Shown: one piece after another, positions 40,401 through 52,500 of the stretch
How the letters are laid out: every line of letters starts with the position of its first letter
Position numbering within the stretch: position 1 is the stretch's first letter
Source of the DNA: Ciona intestinalis
Taxonomy: Eukaryota; Chordata; Ascidiacea; Phlebobranchia; Cionidae
Direction of reading: 5' to 3'
Length of the DNA: 64,000 bases
NCBI RefSeq assembly: GCF_000224145.3
Contig: NC_020166.2
Span: 392,273-456,272, forward strand
Made by a program: the position numbers and the translations under genes
Notes under the pieces: generated by a model
What the model was told of the DNA's origin: nothing
Seen by the model: only the letters and a program-made list of their open reading frames with translations
Databases searched by the model: none

Positions 40401-40765
40401 GACGAGATGCATGAAACAGAACACCCGCGTTATAACAACTGTCGTTTTTCCGCAACGTTGGTTCAATAAAATTTAAGTATTTTTAAAGAGAAATTCAAAC
40501 TCAAAAGAGAAATTCAAATCTCGTTACGCCTTGTAACAACAACATCATAAAATCTAATTCACTTCCTTACAAACAATCTTAGGTATTCGTTTTACCTGTC
40601 CAACCTCCCCGAGTTCGTCTTCGCATGGATGAGATCTACACCATAGCTGGCAATCGTGCCAATGTTATCACAGATGCATTGGAGGGCGGGTTCGCAGCTC
40701 TTGATGAAGAATTCGCCGGCAGAATCAGCCAACTGCTTTGTGCATCTCCTTGCCCGTTGAACTAA
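34443..40765 (+). CDS. Secreted LU (Ly6-like)-CCP3-VWA protein, complete, 505 aa
   Basis: Thirteen exons, 1518 nt, phases consistent: 34443-34488, 34760-34845, 35082-35183, 35732-35870, 36368-36502, 36713-36818, 37381-37493, 38176-38361, 38995-39106, 39636-39711, 39779-39854, 40073-40230 and 40583-40765. Signal peptide: [18 protein letters not shown] domain: [15 protein letters not shown] to [14 protein letters not shown]1 starts [20 protein letters not shown]2 [20 protein letters not shown]3 [46 protein letters not shown] and LLITDGAS, so the metal-binding MIDAS residues (DxSxS, T, D) are intact. There is no transmembrane helix and no serine protease domain after the VWA. Three CCPs plus VWA recall complement factor B and C2, but the protease is missing and an LU domain is added. 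A role in binding or innate recognition is inferred only. Confidence 0.85.
34850..35015. promoter_or_regulatory. Cluster of CRE/ATF-like sites in intron 2
   Basis: About seven TGACGTCA, TGACGTAA or AACGTCAT sites occur within 165 bp of the LU-CCP-VWA gene's second intron. The density is far above chance for AT-rich sequence. An intronic enhancer is inferred. Confidence 0.35.
35406..35603 (-). mobile_element. MITE in LU-CCP-VWA intron 3
   Basis: Right TIR CCCCCACTCTACTATA; left TIR TTGTGGGGTAAGATGGG. Confidence 0.85.
36858..37285 (-). repeat. ~97-bp satellite array, upstream of exon 7
   Basis: Over four units in the intron that splits CCP2, in the orientation reading CCCAGGTCCCATGGC. It ends about 95 bp before exon 7. 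Confidence 0.9.
37525..37905 (+). repeat. ~97-bp satellite array, downstream of exon 7, opposite orientation
   Basis: About four units reading GACCTGGGATTTAGGCCAGA, the reverse complement of the array on the other side of the exon. It starts ~30 bp after the exon 7 donor. Confidence 0.9.
38835..38858. repeat. Perfect 24-bp palindrome
   Basis: The half-site ATACTGAAGTGA is followed directly by its reverse complement. It lies in the intron before the first VWA exon. A related imperfect palindrome is at 40316-40347. Confidence 0.8.
39893..39985 (-). mobile_element. MITE fragment
   Basis: Only the middle and one arm remain, in the intron before the exon carrying GTRTGQAL. Confidence 0.7.
40316..40347. 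repeat. 32-bp inverted repeat
   Basis: CATAGTATACT and AGTATACTATG flank a 10-bp centre. It is similar to the palindrome at 38835-38858 and sits inside a 98-bp satellite unit in the last intron of the same gene. Confidence 0.75.
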
Positions 40766-40780
40766 CGCATCATATCTTGG

Positions 40781-40932
40781 TATAGTGGGGTGGGGGAAGA
40801 TGGGACACATTTAGAACATAATATTTAAATATCTTGATCGTGTTTTAAACAATCACCAACGGTCCCTGAGAGTCGCGAGGATACGGTTTTATAATTCTTC
40901 GAATATTCGCCTATCTTCCCAATCCTACTATA
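40781..40932 (-). mobile_element. MITE just after the LU-CCP-VWA stop codon
   Basis: It begins 16 bp past the TAA, so it makes up the start of the 3' UTR. It has an internal deletion. Confidence 0.82.
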
Positions 40933-41038
40933 CATCTGGATATTATTTTAACTTTTACAATCAATGAGCTTGTTTAGGTTATGAATCTGTATATGAATCT
41001 ACACGTTATAATAAGCATTAGTTATGTGGCTATTTATG

Positions 41039-41242
41039 TATAGTAGGTTGGGGTAAGTTTGGCTTTGTTATTATTCCCTTTTATCGTCTTATTTGGTGGC
41101 AAACAAGGTATAATCAAAGAAATATATATATACCCGTATTGTTGGGGATTTTAAAGAGCGTTTTCAACTGTTCAAAACACGAATAAGAAATCTGAGTCCT
41201 TATGCGTGTTAACGGTATCCATCTTACCCCACACTTCTATCT
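41039..41242 (+). mobile_element. MITE, diverged
   Basis: Left TIR TATAGTAGGTTGGGGTAAG; internal part altered. Confidence 0.72.
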
Positions 41243-41956
41243 ACGTTTACCTAACCATTGCTCCAGCGGCTTACTTATTTCATCGATGACGTAACAGACA
41301 TATCTTTACTACGTCATAGCATAAACTGTGTAATAGTAGAATCGTTTAAGATTTTATCGACTGCCTTGAATACAAACTTGTGGTGTTGGAAACATTATGG
41401 CTTGGTAAATATTATCTAATATAATACCATACCGGGTATACACAATATAATACATTTTGGGGGGGGGGTTGCCATAGCATAGCATTTTTTCTAGTGTTGC
41501 ATGTAAACACTCACAACGTCGCTCAATGCTATGGTTATATCACACTGCCACTACAAGCATTCACCACATAATCAATACTAACAACCCAAAGCCACCACGT
41601 GCGGATATAACCCTACCAAACCAACAAGTATAAAGCAACCACCGCATTTGGACTTGTGACGGTGTAAATATTATTGCTTGGTAACTACAGAACTACTATT
41701 TACAATCACAACACCAATACTATACCTATACAGTTACCATATATATGTGACAAACTCTTGCTGGTGCTTACTTTACTATTACCGCATAGCTAGTTGCTGC
41801 ACGAGCGTTTGCTATAAACGACCGTGCAATAGTAGGCGACCACCAATCAACGCGCAAACGTTGAATCCACGCCATGCGTTTAATTATATGCGCCATCAAC
41901 GTGGAACGCCTATTCCACTTTAATGGGAAAGATTTTGTATGTATCTCAAGTTTTGT

Positions 41957-42153
41957 ACAGTAAGGTAGGGGAAGACAGGACACCTTTAGCTTATTATATC
42001 CAAATATCCTGATCGTGTTTTAAACAATTAACAACGATCTATGGGAGTCGTGGGGATACGGTTTTATATTTCTTTGAATATTCTTATTTTACCACAAAAT
42101 GGGACGAGAAAATAAAGTGAAAAGGTGTCCCATCTTCACCCACCCTACTATAT
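41957..42153 (-). mobile_element. MITE, near full length
   Basis: Internal CTATGGGAGTCGTGGGGATA; right TIR CACCCACCCTACTATA. Confidence 0.85.
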
Positions 42154-42504
42154 ATTCAAGTTAACCCATCAGTGACCACTGGGTTTAAAGAATTAACCAT
42201 TGTCTTGACGAAGGCGACCTAATTAGAGTCTCGACACGTTGCTCAACCAAATAATAAATTGCTGAACGAGTTAGCTAGACCTGATTCTAATACTACGCCT
42301 GGCAACAGCTTATATAAACAATAGTCTGTAGGAAAACACACGAGTATATGCATGGTATATATTGTGTAGGCGACGAGCAAAGGTAAGTTGTTTGTACTTC
42401 GTACACTCGTTGTTAAAACTAATAAAATTAGAACATATAGATATATAAGTGCCGACGCGAATAGATTATCTAGCATTGCTTCGAACTACGTATGCAAGTT
42501 GTCG

Positions 42505-42560
42505 TCACGCATCACATGACGTCACGCGTAGTACGACGTCACGCGTAATATGACGTCAGA
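42505..42560. promoter_or_regulatory. Triple TGACGTCA cluster
   Basis: CATGACGTCACGCGTAGTA, then CGACGTCACGCGTAATA, then TGACGTCAGA: three CRE-type sites at ~18-bp spacing with GCGTA between them. It looks like a short tandem repeat that carries ATF/CREB sites. Confidence 0.4.
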
Positions 42561-43075
42561 CAACCTGTACAAACGAGTTTTCATAAGGGCGCTAGATGTC
42601 TCTATAGAGTTAAAATCATGCAAAATGTTCTTCGTATAAAATCGTAGTAAAATATAAGTTGAAGCCAGGTTGGAACTTGAGTTTATGATTGAAGAAATGC
42701 ATCAGTGACGTAACAATGAAGATTGTGGCATAGATTGCGTGTTTAACTTGCATGGCAACTTTGGGAAGGCAACTTTGATAGAATATTTACAAAAAAACTG
42801 AAAATTAAAATATTTTTATCATTTGTTTGACGAGCAACTTTATAATTTATTCTAGATAAAGACAAATAATTGCAATTTATTTTTAAAAATAGTATAATTT
42901 GTTTATCTTTTCGTGACGGAGCATCGACAGTCATTACAACAAGGATTTTGAGACCCATATACAATTACATTTGGGACCCATATACTAAACACATGTTTTG
43001 AATATTTGTTGTAGATCTCATTGCTTTTGAGTGACTGTTATATAATTAAATTTGGAATCTACATAAAAACATAAT

Positions 43076-43274
43076 ATAGTTGGGTGGGGGAAGATTAGAC
43101 ACCTTTTTCGTTTAGTTTTCTCTTTCCATTTGGTAGTAAACAAAGAACATTCAATGAATTATAAAACCTTATCCTCACAACTCCCATAGACTGTTGTTAA
43201 TTGTTTAAAACACGATCAGGCTATTTGGATATTATGTGCTAAAAGTGTCCCATCTTCCCCCACCCTATTATATC
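43076..43274 (+). mobile_element. MITE in the 3' flank of the mosaic gene
   Basis: TIRs TATAGTTGGGTGGGGGAAG and CTTCCCCCACCCTATTATA. It lies 130 bp past the stop of the minus-strand gene. Confidence 0.87.
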
Positions 43275-43402
43275 ATAATATCCATCTCGTTATTAAAGAA
43301 CTTGCTGAAATAAAAATTAGGACCCACAGACCAATACATTTGCGAACCACCTATAAACCCAATTTCCATAATACCCCATTGTACAATGTGTCCCATCTTA
43401 CC

Positions 43403-43533
43403 TCAAATATCTTTAGCGATATACATCGACCTTCTGCGTCTCCTCATGCACAAGAATACAACAAGTGCAATCAATATAATAAGAACGATACCAGCGATGA
43501 CACCAAGCACTATCGCTACTGTGCGGAAGAGGG
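43403..43533 (-). CDS. Transmembrane and cytoplasmic tail exon of the mosaic protein
   Basis: After a phase-1 acceptor the exon reads [18 protein letters not shown] and [10 protein letters not shown], one ~25-residue helix, then [13 protein letters not shown] and TGA. The basic stop-transfer run sets the orientation, with EGF/FN3/SEA domains outside. The tail is only ~14 residues, with one Tyr (SMYI) that could act as a YxxI-type sorting signal. Confidence 0.85.
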
Positions 43534-46500
43534 CTGAAATATGAGGGGAAGTTAGACATCTACAGTCTAATGTCTTATTATTATAGATCAATTAAACATG
43601 GATTAAAACGTAGATTTTCTAACAATATATGATAATATTAAGCTTGGTTTAATTTCTTCACAATCAATATATGATAAAATATATTTATCTCGTGAATGTA
43701 ATAGTGTGAAGGGAGATAGCAACAGTTAATAAAAACACTATATATCCATTTATTTAATAGATTACAATAACAACGGTCATGTACGAGGTGTAGGTGTGGT
43801 AGGTACGAGTAATGAGACAACTCTGACCTGTCACCACACTACCAAGAAAATAGTATTTTTCATATATTATCAATATAGCAAAGAGATGGGAATTAGCAAC
43901 TTTAAATTTATTAAAACATGCTATGTTTAAACATAAGACTAATAATGTTTAAATAAAGTTATTAAAATCGTTGCAAAATATTAATTACCTGGTTGGTCAC
44001 AACGTGGACCAGTAAAAGATTCCGTGCATCTGTGGATATAAAGTGGTTTAAATATTGTTGGAGTTAATTAATGTTTGTAATTAATTTGAAAAGGAGACTG
44101 ACGATGCCATTTAGGCCAAATATAATCAATTCTATTATAAAATTGGTTAGACTTGATTTTTGTCCGTTGCACCAGATACTGACTACAATTTTTACACAAA
44201 AATCGTCCAACTCTATGAGCACCAGATCAGGGTCAGATTCTCGAAATTTATTTCGGTTAACTTAATAACTTCACCTATGGTGCTACTTACATGCACACTG
44301 GGTTTCCAACCACGGATGAAGGCAAGCATCTTGCTCCATTCAAACAATAACCCGTTGTACATTGACCTGGAGGTTATGTGAGTGTGAGTGTTTATACAAT
44401 GATCAATGTTCGTGTATTACATTCTTATTCACCAGACACACATGGTGTATCCATACACCTCATGCACACTGTCAAGCTATAACATAGGTGTCTTCTTATA
44501 CACCAGACACACATGGTGTGTTCATACACCTCATGCTCACTGTCGAGTTATAACATGGGTGTCTTCTTATACACCAGACACACATGGTGTATTCATACAC
44601 CTCATGCTCACTGTCGAGTTATAACATGGATGTCTTCTTACACACCAGACACACATGGTGTATCCATGCACCTCATGCTCACTGTCGAGTTATAACATGG
44701 GTGTCTTCTTATACACCAGACACACATGGTGTATTCATACACCTCATGCTCACTGTCGAGTTATAACATGGGTGTCTTCTTATACACCAGACACATATGG
44801 TGTATTCATACACCTCATGCTTACTGTCGAGTTATAACATGGGTGACTTCTTATACACCAGACACACATGGTGTGTTCATACACCTCATGCTCACTGTCG
44901 AGTTATAACATAGGTGTCTTCTTATACACCAGACACACATGGTGTATTCATACACCTCATGCTCGCTGTCGAGTTATAACATGGATGTCTTCTTATACAC
45001 CGGACACACATGGTGTATTCATACACCTCATGCTTACTGTCGAGTTATAACATGGGTGACTTCTTATACACCAGACACACATGGTGTGTTCATACACCTC
45101 ATGCTCACTGTCAAGTTATAACATGGGTGTCTTCTTATACACCAGACAAACATGGTGTATTCATACACCTCATGCTCACTGTTGAGTTATAACATGGGTG
45201 TCTTCTTATACACCAGACACATAAACCTTCTGAATGTAACTTACCAACACAATGTGTACTGTTGAGTAATTGTGTTCCAGGATTGCAGTCGCACGCAAAG
45301 GAACCATCAGTGTCTCTACATGTTGCCAATGTGCATGGGTTCGATGATAGACACTCATTGACGTTGGTACATGATGTTCCATTGCCAGTATACCCAGTAT
45401 TGCATGTACAAGTCACTGGTGTTGTTGTGGCACCACATGAGGCATTAGCATGGCAGTTGGCACACACAAAAGCTAGAAATAAAAATATTGATTATTATTT
45501 CAGGATAAAGGATTCAATACTTCAATCTGTTTTTGGCAAACCAAATTTTAAAAACTCATATTTACAATTTTACACAACGCATGCTGGAACTTTTACTATC
45601 GGCAAACAGATAGAGTAATTTGGTAAACATGTACCATGAATAGATTACTGAAGTTCCCAACCACGATATATAAAAGAAAAAAACATACATGCATTATTTC
45701 TTTGATAGTGTTTAGGTTTGAATGCACAAAGAGTTAAAAAATTATTGCACAAACTTACGAAGGCAATTTCCACCAGACTTAAAATACCCTGCGTCGCAAA
45801 TACACTCAAAGTTTGCCCCTGTGCCAGCCGAACATCTGGAGTTATTTCCACAAGGTAAATTCACACATGGACTTATAGCTGTGGAGGTATAAAGGTGTGT
45901 TGAATGAAGGTAACAACATATGGCTTATTATCATAAGGATATAGTAGGGGGTGGGACAGAGCACATAATATCCAAATATCCTAGTCGTGTTTTAAACAAT
46001 TAACAACGGTCTATTTGAATTGTGAGATGCGGTTTTATAATTAAATGTTGGTTGTTTAATTTTTATTAAATGTTCTTTGTTTACTGCCAAATTGGACGAG
46101 AAAATAGAATGAAAGGTGTCCCATCTTCTTTCCACCCTACTATTTATTATAACACATGTAAGACAATGGTGGGCCTGGTCATTGGCTGAATACATGCATT
46201 GGCTGAATACATGCACATACATGCACATATATAAAACATTTAGTGTAAATATTTATAAAGACCACAATGACTCTTAACTGGTAGTTCTCCTAAAGCTGTA
46301 AAAATTAATACGAAGTTATATATGGTTGAATAAGAGGTGTTTAAACTTTGTGGTTGTCTGCAAGTGAGGAACCTGTGCTTGAAAATAAAGTTAAAGTTGA
46401 ATTAATGCAACAGGTATGGTGTATGGATACATAACTTCATATACATGGTACCCATGATGGAAGTCATGTTTTTGTGTCATCATTGGCTTACAATAAACTA

Positions 46501-49500
46501 CATCTTACTCTATTGGTTGTACTATTAACATGAACACTAACTAATTAAAAAACAGGAGTGGCAACCATGGATAAGTCACTCAAGTTCCCACCCATGAGGA
46601 TATAAATGACAAAACCAACCAAAAGTCTGCTTTACCAAATTGCAAATATATTCAACTTACTTGTGGTTGGTGGATTAGCAAATACATTCATGCCCGCTGT
46701 TTGGTCGAATTGGGCGACGACATCATTCAGGGACGCCCCTGGTTGTTGTACTACAACATCAAGACTGCAGAAGTTAAGTAAATATGTAAGTTTGATTGAT
46801 GTGGAAAACATATATGAATTGTTGCCATATGTGTAGTGCATTGTGTTCTATCCTACAGCAAGGCATGTCATGTGACCTGGGATTTAGACCAGAGTTGGTT
46901 CATTACCCCAACATTGTGTATGCACATTCTATTCTATATGGGCGAGGTCCTACAGTGAGGCACGCCATGGGACCTGGGATTTAGAGTCACACTGTACTCA
47001 AGGTATTGAAACATGTTACTTACAGAGCAATCACACTTCCCCGATGGAAAGTAATTGTTCTAATGACAATGGAGATTCTACTCTTTATGGTGACTTGGGT
47101 TCTGACTGTGGCCTCCAGAGTTGTATATGCACTGCTAGTTGTGTCTTGTAGTTCAGATGTGAATACAAAGGTTGAAACCATAACCAATTGAAAGACTCCA
47201 GTCACTGAAATGAAAGGTATCAACATAGTATAAGATGCTGGGCATAGAAATCAAGGCTAAAGGATACAAGTTCGAGATCAAAAGCTGCCATCCCTGTCGC
47301 TGTATGTGTCCTTGGGCAGGACACTACAGCAATTTCTATGGTGTGTCTAAATTGTCAGCCATACAGAAAAACAATCACCCACAAAGTTACATACGTGGTA
47401 ACTTGTAAGCAGGCACGAGGTGTATGAAACAGAACACCCGTGTTATAAACGACTGTGGTTGCCGTGCCGTGCGAGGGTTTAAAATACACTTCATATATGA
47501 GCTTTATACAATCAATATAACATTGTTAACTTAGTTGTAAAGTAACTTACCATTGCAATGCAACGTCCCATCACCAGTAAACCCAGTATTGCAAGCACAA
47601 GTAAAACTTCCAATTGTGTTGGCACAATTAGCATTTGCATGACAGTTGTCTGTATTTAATGTACATTCATCAATATCTGTGCATGATAAACCAGTGCCAC
47701 TGTATCCAGTATTGCAAGCACAAGTAAAACTTCCAATTGTATCAGAGCACGCTGCGTTCGCATCACAGTTGTCGGTGTTGGTCAAACATTCGTTGATATT
47801 CTCACATTTTATGCTGGTCGCGTTTAGTTGGTAGCCACTGGCACAGTTGCATGTAACGGAGCCGTCTGTGTTGGCACAAGTCCCTCCTGTACCACAGTCG
47901 TGGCCAAGATTGCATTCATTGATATCTGTACAGTTAACTCCACTGTATCCAGTGTTACATATGCATTGGAACGATCCATTTGTGTTAAAACACATGGAGT
48001 TAGCTTGGCATATTGAAGGGTTGATACATTCATCAATATCATCGCATGTAACCCCATCTCCACTATACCCAGCCATACACGTGCATATGAATCCACCCAT
48101 TGTGTTGGTACATGTTGAGCTACCAACTAAACAGTTGTTGTTGCCACCAGCTGCACATTCATCAATATCCAAACAACTTGTTCCATTTCCTGGAAGAACA
48201 AATATATATCTATATGGTTGAGGTCCTCAATAACGTTTGTAAAGTGACCTGGAATTTAGACCAGAGTTGGTCCATTACCCGAACATTGTATATGCACATT
48301 CTATTCTATATGGGTGAGGTCCTACAGTGAGGCACGCCATGGGACCCGGGATTTAAGTCAGAGTTGGCCCATTACCCCAACATTGTATATGCACATTCTA
48401 TTCCATATGCGATGACTATTTTTACCAACAAGATATTTAAACTCATATGTCTGCTAACAGTGTGTATATCATAACGCAAATATCATATCAAAATCAAAAA
48501 CGAAAGGAAAAAGTTTGTCCCACACTTATAACAAGAACCCAAAATGGTAGCAACATTAATGTTAATGAAACCGAACCTGAGTATCCAGCAATACAAGCGC
48601 AAGTGAAGCTTCCATCTGTATCAGTGCATGATGCGTTTACGTGGCAGGGTGTGGCCAAACATTCATTGATATTTGAACAACTTGTCCCATTACCTGGATT
48701 GTAGGTTGTTAATATTGTGTATGAGTTACAATTATCAAGTATAGACTCATTATAATATAGCAGATGTTTCACCAAGTCTACTTAGTCTTTTACAAGCACT
48801 GACGATGCCAGCAGTTTTTGGTGCATTTTATACAAAAATCTTAATTATGAATATCAAGGTTTCAATTATCGAGTATAGACTCATTATACTAAAGCAGATG
48901 TTTCACCAAGTCTGCTCAATCTTTTACAAGCGCTGAAGATGCCAACAGTTTAGGAGAAACATCTGCTCTCAGGTGCCTTTATTTTGGTTTTGTATCTGAT
49001 ATATAGATACAATCTGTTTCCTAGCTTTAACTAATAGTGTGTTTTAACAACTTGTTGTTTTGTTGATAATTCTTTTCCCTTCGTTAATTCATTTGAAACG
49101 CGCTGTCGTATTCGAAGATATAAATAAAGTAGTAGTTACCTGAATATCCTGCCTTGCAAGCACAAGCGAAGCTTCCATTGGTATCCACACACACAGCATT
49201 GGAGGGGCAGGTATCGGTGTTCATCAAACATTCGTTCACGTTCGTACAATCCATGTTTCGGCCTGAAGGAGCAAAGTTAAAGTATCTGGTCTAAGCTGTG
49301 GAAGATACTGGGTTCGAAGCTCAATGCTACCATTGTGGGCGTAAGTATTCTTGGGCAGGACACTTAACAACAATTGCTCCAACCTAGTGGTCACTAATGG
49401 GTTGTTCAAATTGTCGGCCATACAGAAAAACAATCACCCACAAGTTACATACATGATGATAAATAACCCAATATTTGTTATCATAAATTAAAGTTTAGTC

Positions 49501-52500
49501 AGCAATATTTTAAAAATATCAATATATATTTAATTCACTGGACCATTTCCAGTGTAGCCTGCATTACACGTGCAGGTGTNNNNNNNNNNNNNNNNNNNNN
49601 NNNNNNNNNNNNNNNNNNNNNNNNNNNNNTTGCAAGTGCATGTAAAACACCCACTGTGTTGGTACAATTAGCAATTGCATGACAGTTGTGTGTACCCAAT
49701 GTACATTCATCAATATCTGCGCATGTTACACCATCGCCAGCAAACCCAGTTTTGCAAGCACATGTAAAACTTCCAATTGTGTTGGTACAGTTTGCATTTG
49801 CATGGCAGTTGTGTGTACCCAATGTACATTCATCAATATCTGTGCATGTTACACCATCACCAGTAAACCCAGTATTGCAGGCACATGTAAAACTACCATC
49901 TGCGTTAGTGCATGTAGCATTTGCATGACAGTTGTCTGTATTTAATGCACATTCATCAATATCTGTGCATGTTAAACCATCACCAGTAAACCCAGTTTTG
50001 CAAGCACATGTAAAACTTCCATCTGTGTTGGTACAATTAGCATTTGCATGGCAGTTGTGTGTGTTCCCAATGCACATTCATCAATATCTCTGCATGATAC
50101 ACCATCACCAGTAAACCCAGTTTTGCAAGCACAAGTAAAACTTCCATTTGTGTTGGTACAATTAGCATTTGCATCACAGTTGTGTGTATTTAATGCACAT
50201 TCATCAATATCTGTGCAGTTACACCAGTGCCAGTAAAACCAGTCTTGCAAGTGCATGTAAAACCACCCACTGTGTTGGTACAATTAGCAATTGCATGACA
50301 GTTGTGTGTACCCAATGTACATTCATCAATATCTGCGCATGTTACACCATCGCCAGCAAACCCAGTTTTGCAAGCACATGTAAAACTTCCAATTGTGTTG
50401 GTACAGTTTGCATTTGCATGACAGTTGTGTGTACCCAATGTACATTCATCAATATCTGTGCATGTTACACCATCACCAGTAAACCCAGTATTGCAGGCAC
50501 ATGTAAAACTACCATCTGCGTTAGTGCATGTAGCATTTGCATGACAGTTGTCTGTATTTAATGCACATTCATCAATATCTGTGCATGTTAAACCATCACC
50601 AGTAAACCCAGTTTTGCAAGCACATGTAAAACTTCCATCTGTGTTGGTACAATTAGCATTTGCATGGCAGTTGTGTGTACCCAATGCACATTCATCAATA
50701 TCTCTGCATGATACACCATCACCAGTAAACCCAGTCTTGCAAGCACATGTAAAACTTCCAATTGTATTGGTACAGTTTGCATTTGTATCACAGTTGTCAG
50801 TATTTAATGCACATTCATCAATATCTGTGCAGTTGGTGCCATTGCCAGAGTACCCAGGTTTACAAGCACAAGTGTAGGATCCAATGTTATTGTTGCATAT
50901 CGCGTTTACATGGCATTGGTTGGCACCATCGCATTCATTCACATCAGAACATAAGCTGCCTGCAAGATATAGATAGAAGTTGATATGGTTTGGTTGCAAT
51001 GCATGTTCAATTATATAATGACGATGTATTTACTGAAACTAAGTCATTATAAATCCACCAAATAATAGAGATTCTATTCTGAGGTCTTCAGTGAGGCACA
51101 CCTGAGACTTGGGATGTAGGTCTATTACCCAACACCCATGGTGCTACCATCTAGACCCCACTGAGGCAGTTTATAGACACTCAATAATAGAGATTCTATT
51201 CTATAAGAGTGAGGTCCTAAGTGAGGCACACCTGAGACCTGGGATGTAGGTCTATTACCCCAACACCCAGGGTGCTACCATATAGACCCCACTGAGGCAG
51301 TTCATAAAAACTAAATAATAAAGATTCTATTCTATAAGAGTGAGGTCTTCAGTGAGATGAGACCTGGTATACACAAGTCATAGTCACCACACTTAACCAT
51401 GCCTGAGTTATGACCATTGTTGTAATATACAAAGACATAATAATATAGACCACAATTACTCACCATTCTTGATAAAGCCAGTATCACATGTACAGTTGAA
51501 TGAGGTGGGTGTGTCACTACAAGTTGCGTTTGCAGGGCAAGTGTTGGTGAAACAAGCGTTCAGGTCTGATGATTATATTTTGATAGGTTAATATTAACGT
51601 TGTACAAATTGGTTAGCGTGCTTGCCTGTAAACCAGAGGTAATGGGTTTAAGGCTCGTTGCTGCTATTGTTGTGAGCGCATATTAGGTTAATATTATTCT
51701 ACTGCTGTTGGTACCAGGTGTGATATAGGCTAGAAATCTGCATTTTTCTATTAATTATGAACATTAGGGAAGATAATGATGTTTTAATAGAAATAATTAC
51801 AAACGTTAAGGATAATATGGGTATGGTGCTACGAAAATGTATCAGATTCATTTCACCAAACAAGAATGGTTCCACTATATAAGCACCAGATCATGGTTAG
51901 ACTCGCCGAATTAATTACAAGTTAACAATAATATGATGTTTAAATTATGACCCACCATCTGTAGGCAATCCAATGAATATGGATGAGTTGAATAAATGCA
52001 AGTTGTTTTGGTATGATGATGTCATAGTTTGTATGGTTGAGGTTGTTCTGTTGGACGATGTCGTGAACCTGGGTATTGAAGTGTGTGGGTTAAAGGTAAT
52101 GACTATTAAAGGGACCTAGGATTTTGTACACATTCTATTCTATATGGGTGAGGTCCTACAGTGAAGCACACCATGGGACCTGGGATTTAGACCAGAGTTG
52201 GCCCATTACCCCAACATTGTATATGCACATTCTATTCTATATGGGTGAGGTCCTACAGTGAAGCACACCATGGGACCTGGGATTTAGACCAGAGTTGGCC
52301 CATTACCCCAACATTGTATATGCACATTCTATTCTATATGGGTGAGGTCCTACAGCGAGACACGCCATGGGATCTGAGGTTTAGGCCAGAGTTGGCCCAT
52401 TACCCCAACATTGTATATGCACATTCTATTCTATATGGGTGAGGTCCTACAGTGAGGCACGCCATGGGACCTGGGATTTAAGCCAGAGTTGGCCCATTAC

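Larger units (their letters stand above)
40766..43402. other. Convergent intergenic region between the two surface-protein genes
   Basis: No supported exon. It holds four MITE copies, a G-run (41459-41468), a SINE tail piece (about 42155-42245) and a CRE-like site cluster (about 42505-42560). Both flanking genes end here. Confidence 0.55.
43989..46764 (-). other. Membrane-proximal SEA end and EGF modules
   Basis: Exon 46764-46661 completes SEA 3 ([16 protein letters not shown]). Exon 45878-45759 is one EGF ([16 protein letters not shown]). Exon 45472-45245 holds two EGFs ([16 protein letters not shown] and [16 protein letters not shown]). Exons 44366-44291 and 44029-43989 form the last EGF ([16 protein letters not shown] and [12 protein letters not shown]). 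The 0.9-kb intron between them is filled by a 71-bp satellite. Confidence 0.8.
47551..50959 (-). other. EGF array, about 20 calcium-binding EGF modules
   Basis: Exon 50959-49629 carries about 11 EGFs of 41 residues with consensus [18 protein letters not shown] and [15 protein letters not shown]. More lie beyond the gap (49579-49544), in 49262-49140 and 48693-48577, and five in 48189-47551. The DxDEC start and the N-F/Y positions fit calcium-binding EGF. Frame breaks near 49655, 50062 and 50215 are 1-2 bp indels next to the gap and are probably sequencing or assembly errors. Confidence 0.85.

Noticed and set aside
40765-41280. Search for a serine protease domain after the VWA
   Set aside because: The VWA exon ends with a clean TAA and the next 2.6 kb holds only repeats; no GDSGGP-like or AAHC-like coding sequence was seen on the plus strand.
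44406-45192. Series of 60-codon frames ([14 protein letters not shown] type)
   Set aside because: One frame per 71-bp satellite unit; a repeat artefact.
47646-50877. Many plus-strand frames opposite the EGF array
   Set aside because: Periodic antisense frames produced by the repeated EGF sequence.
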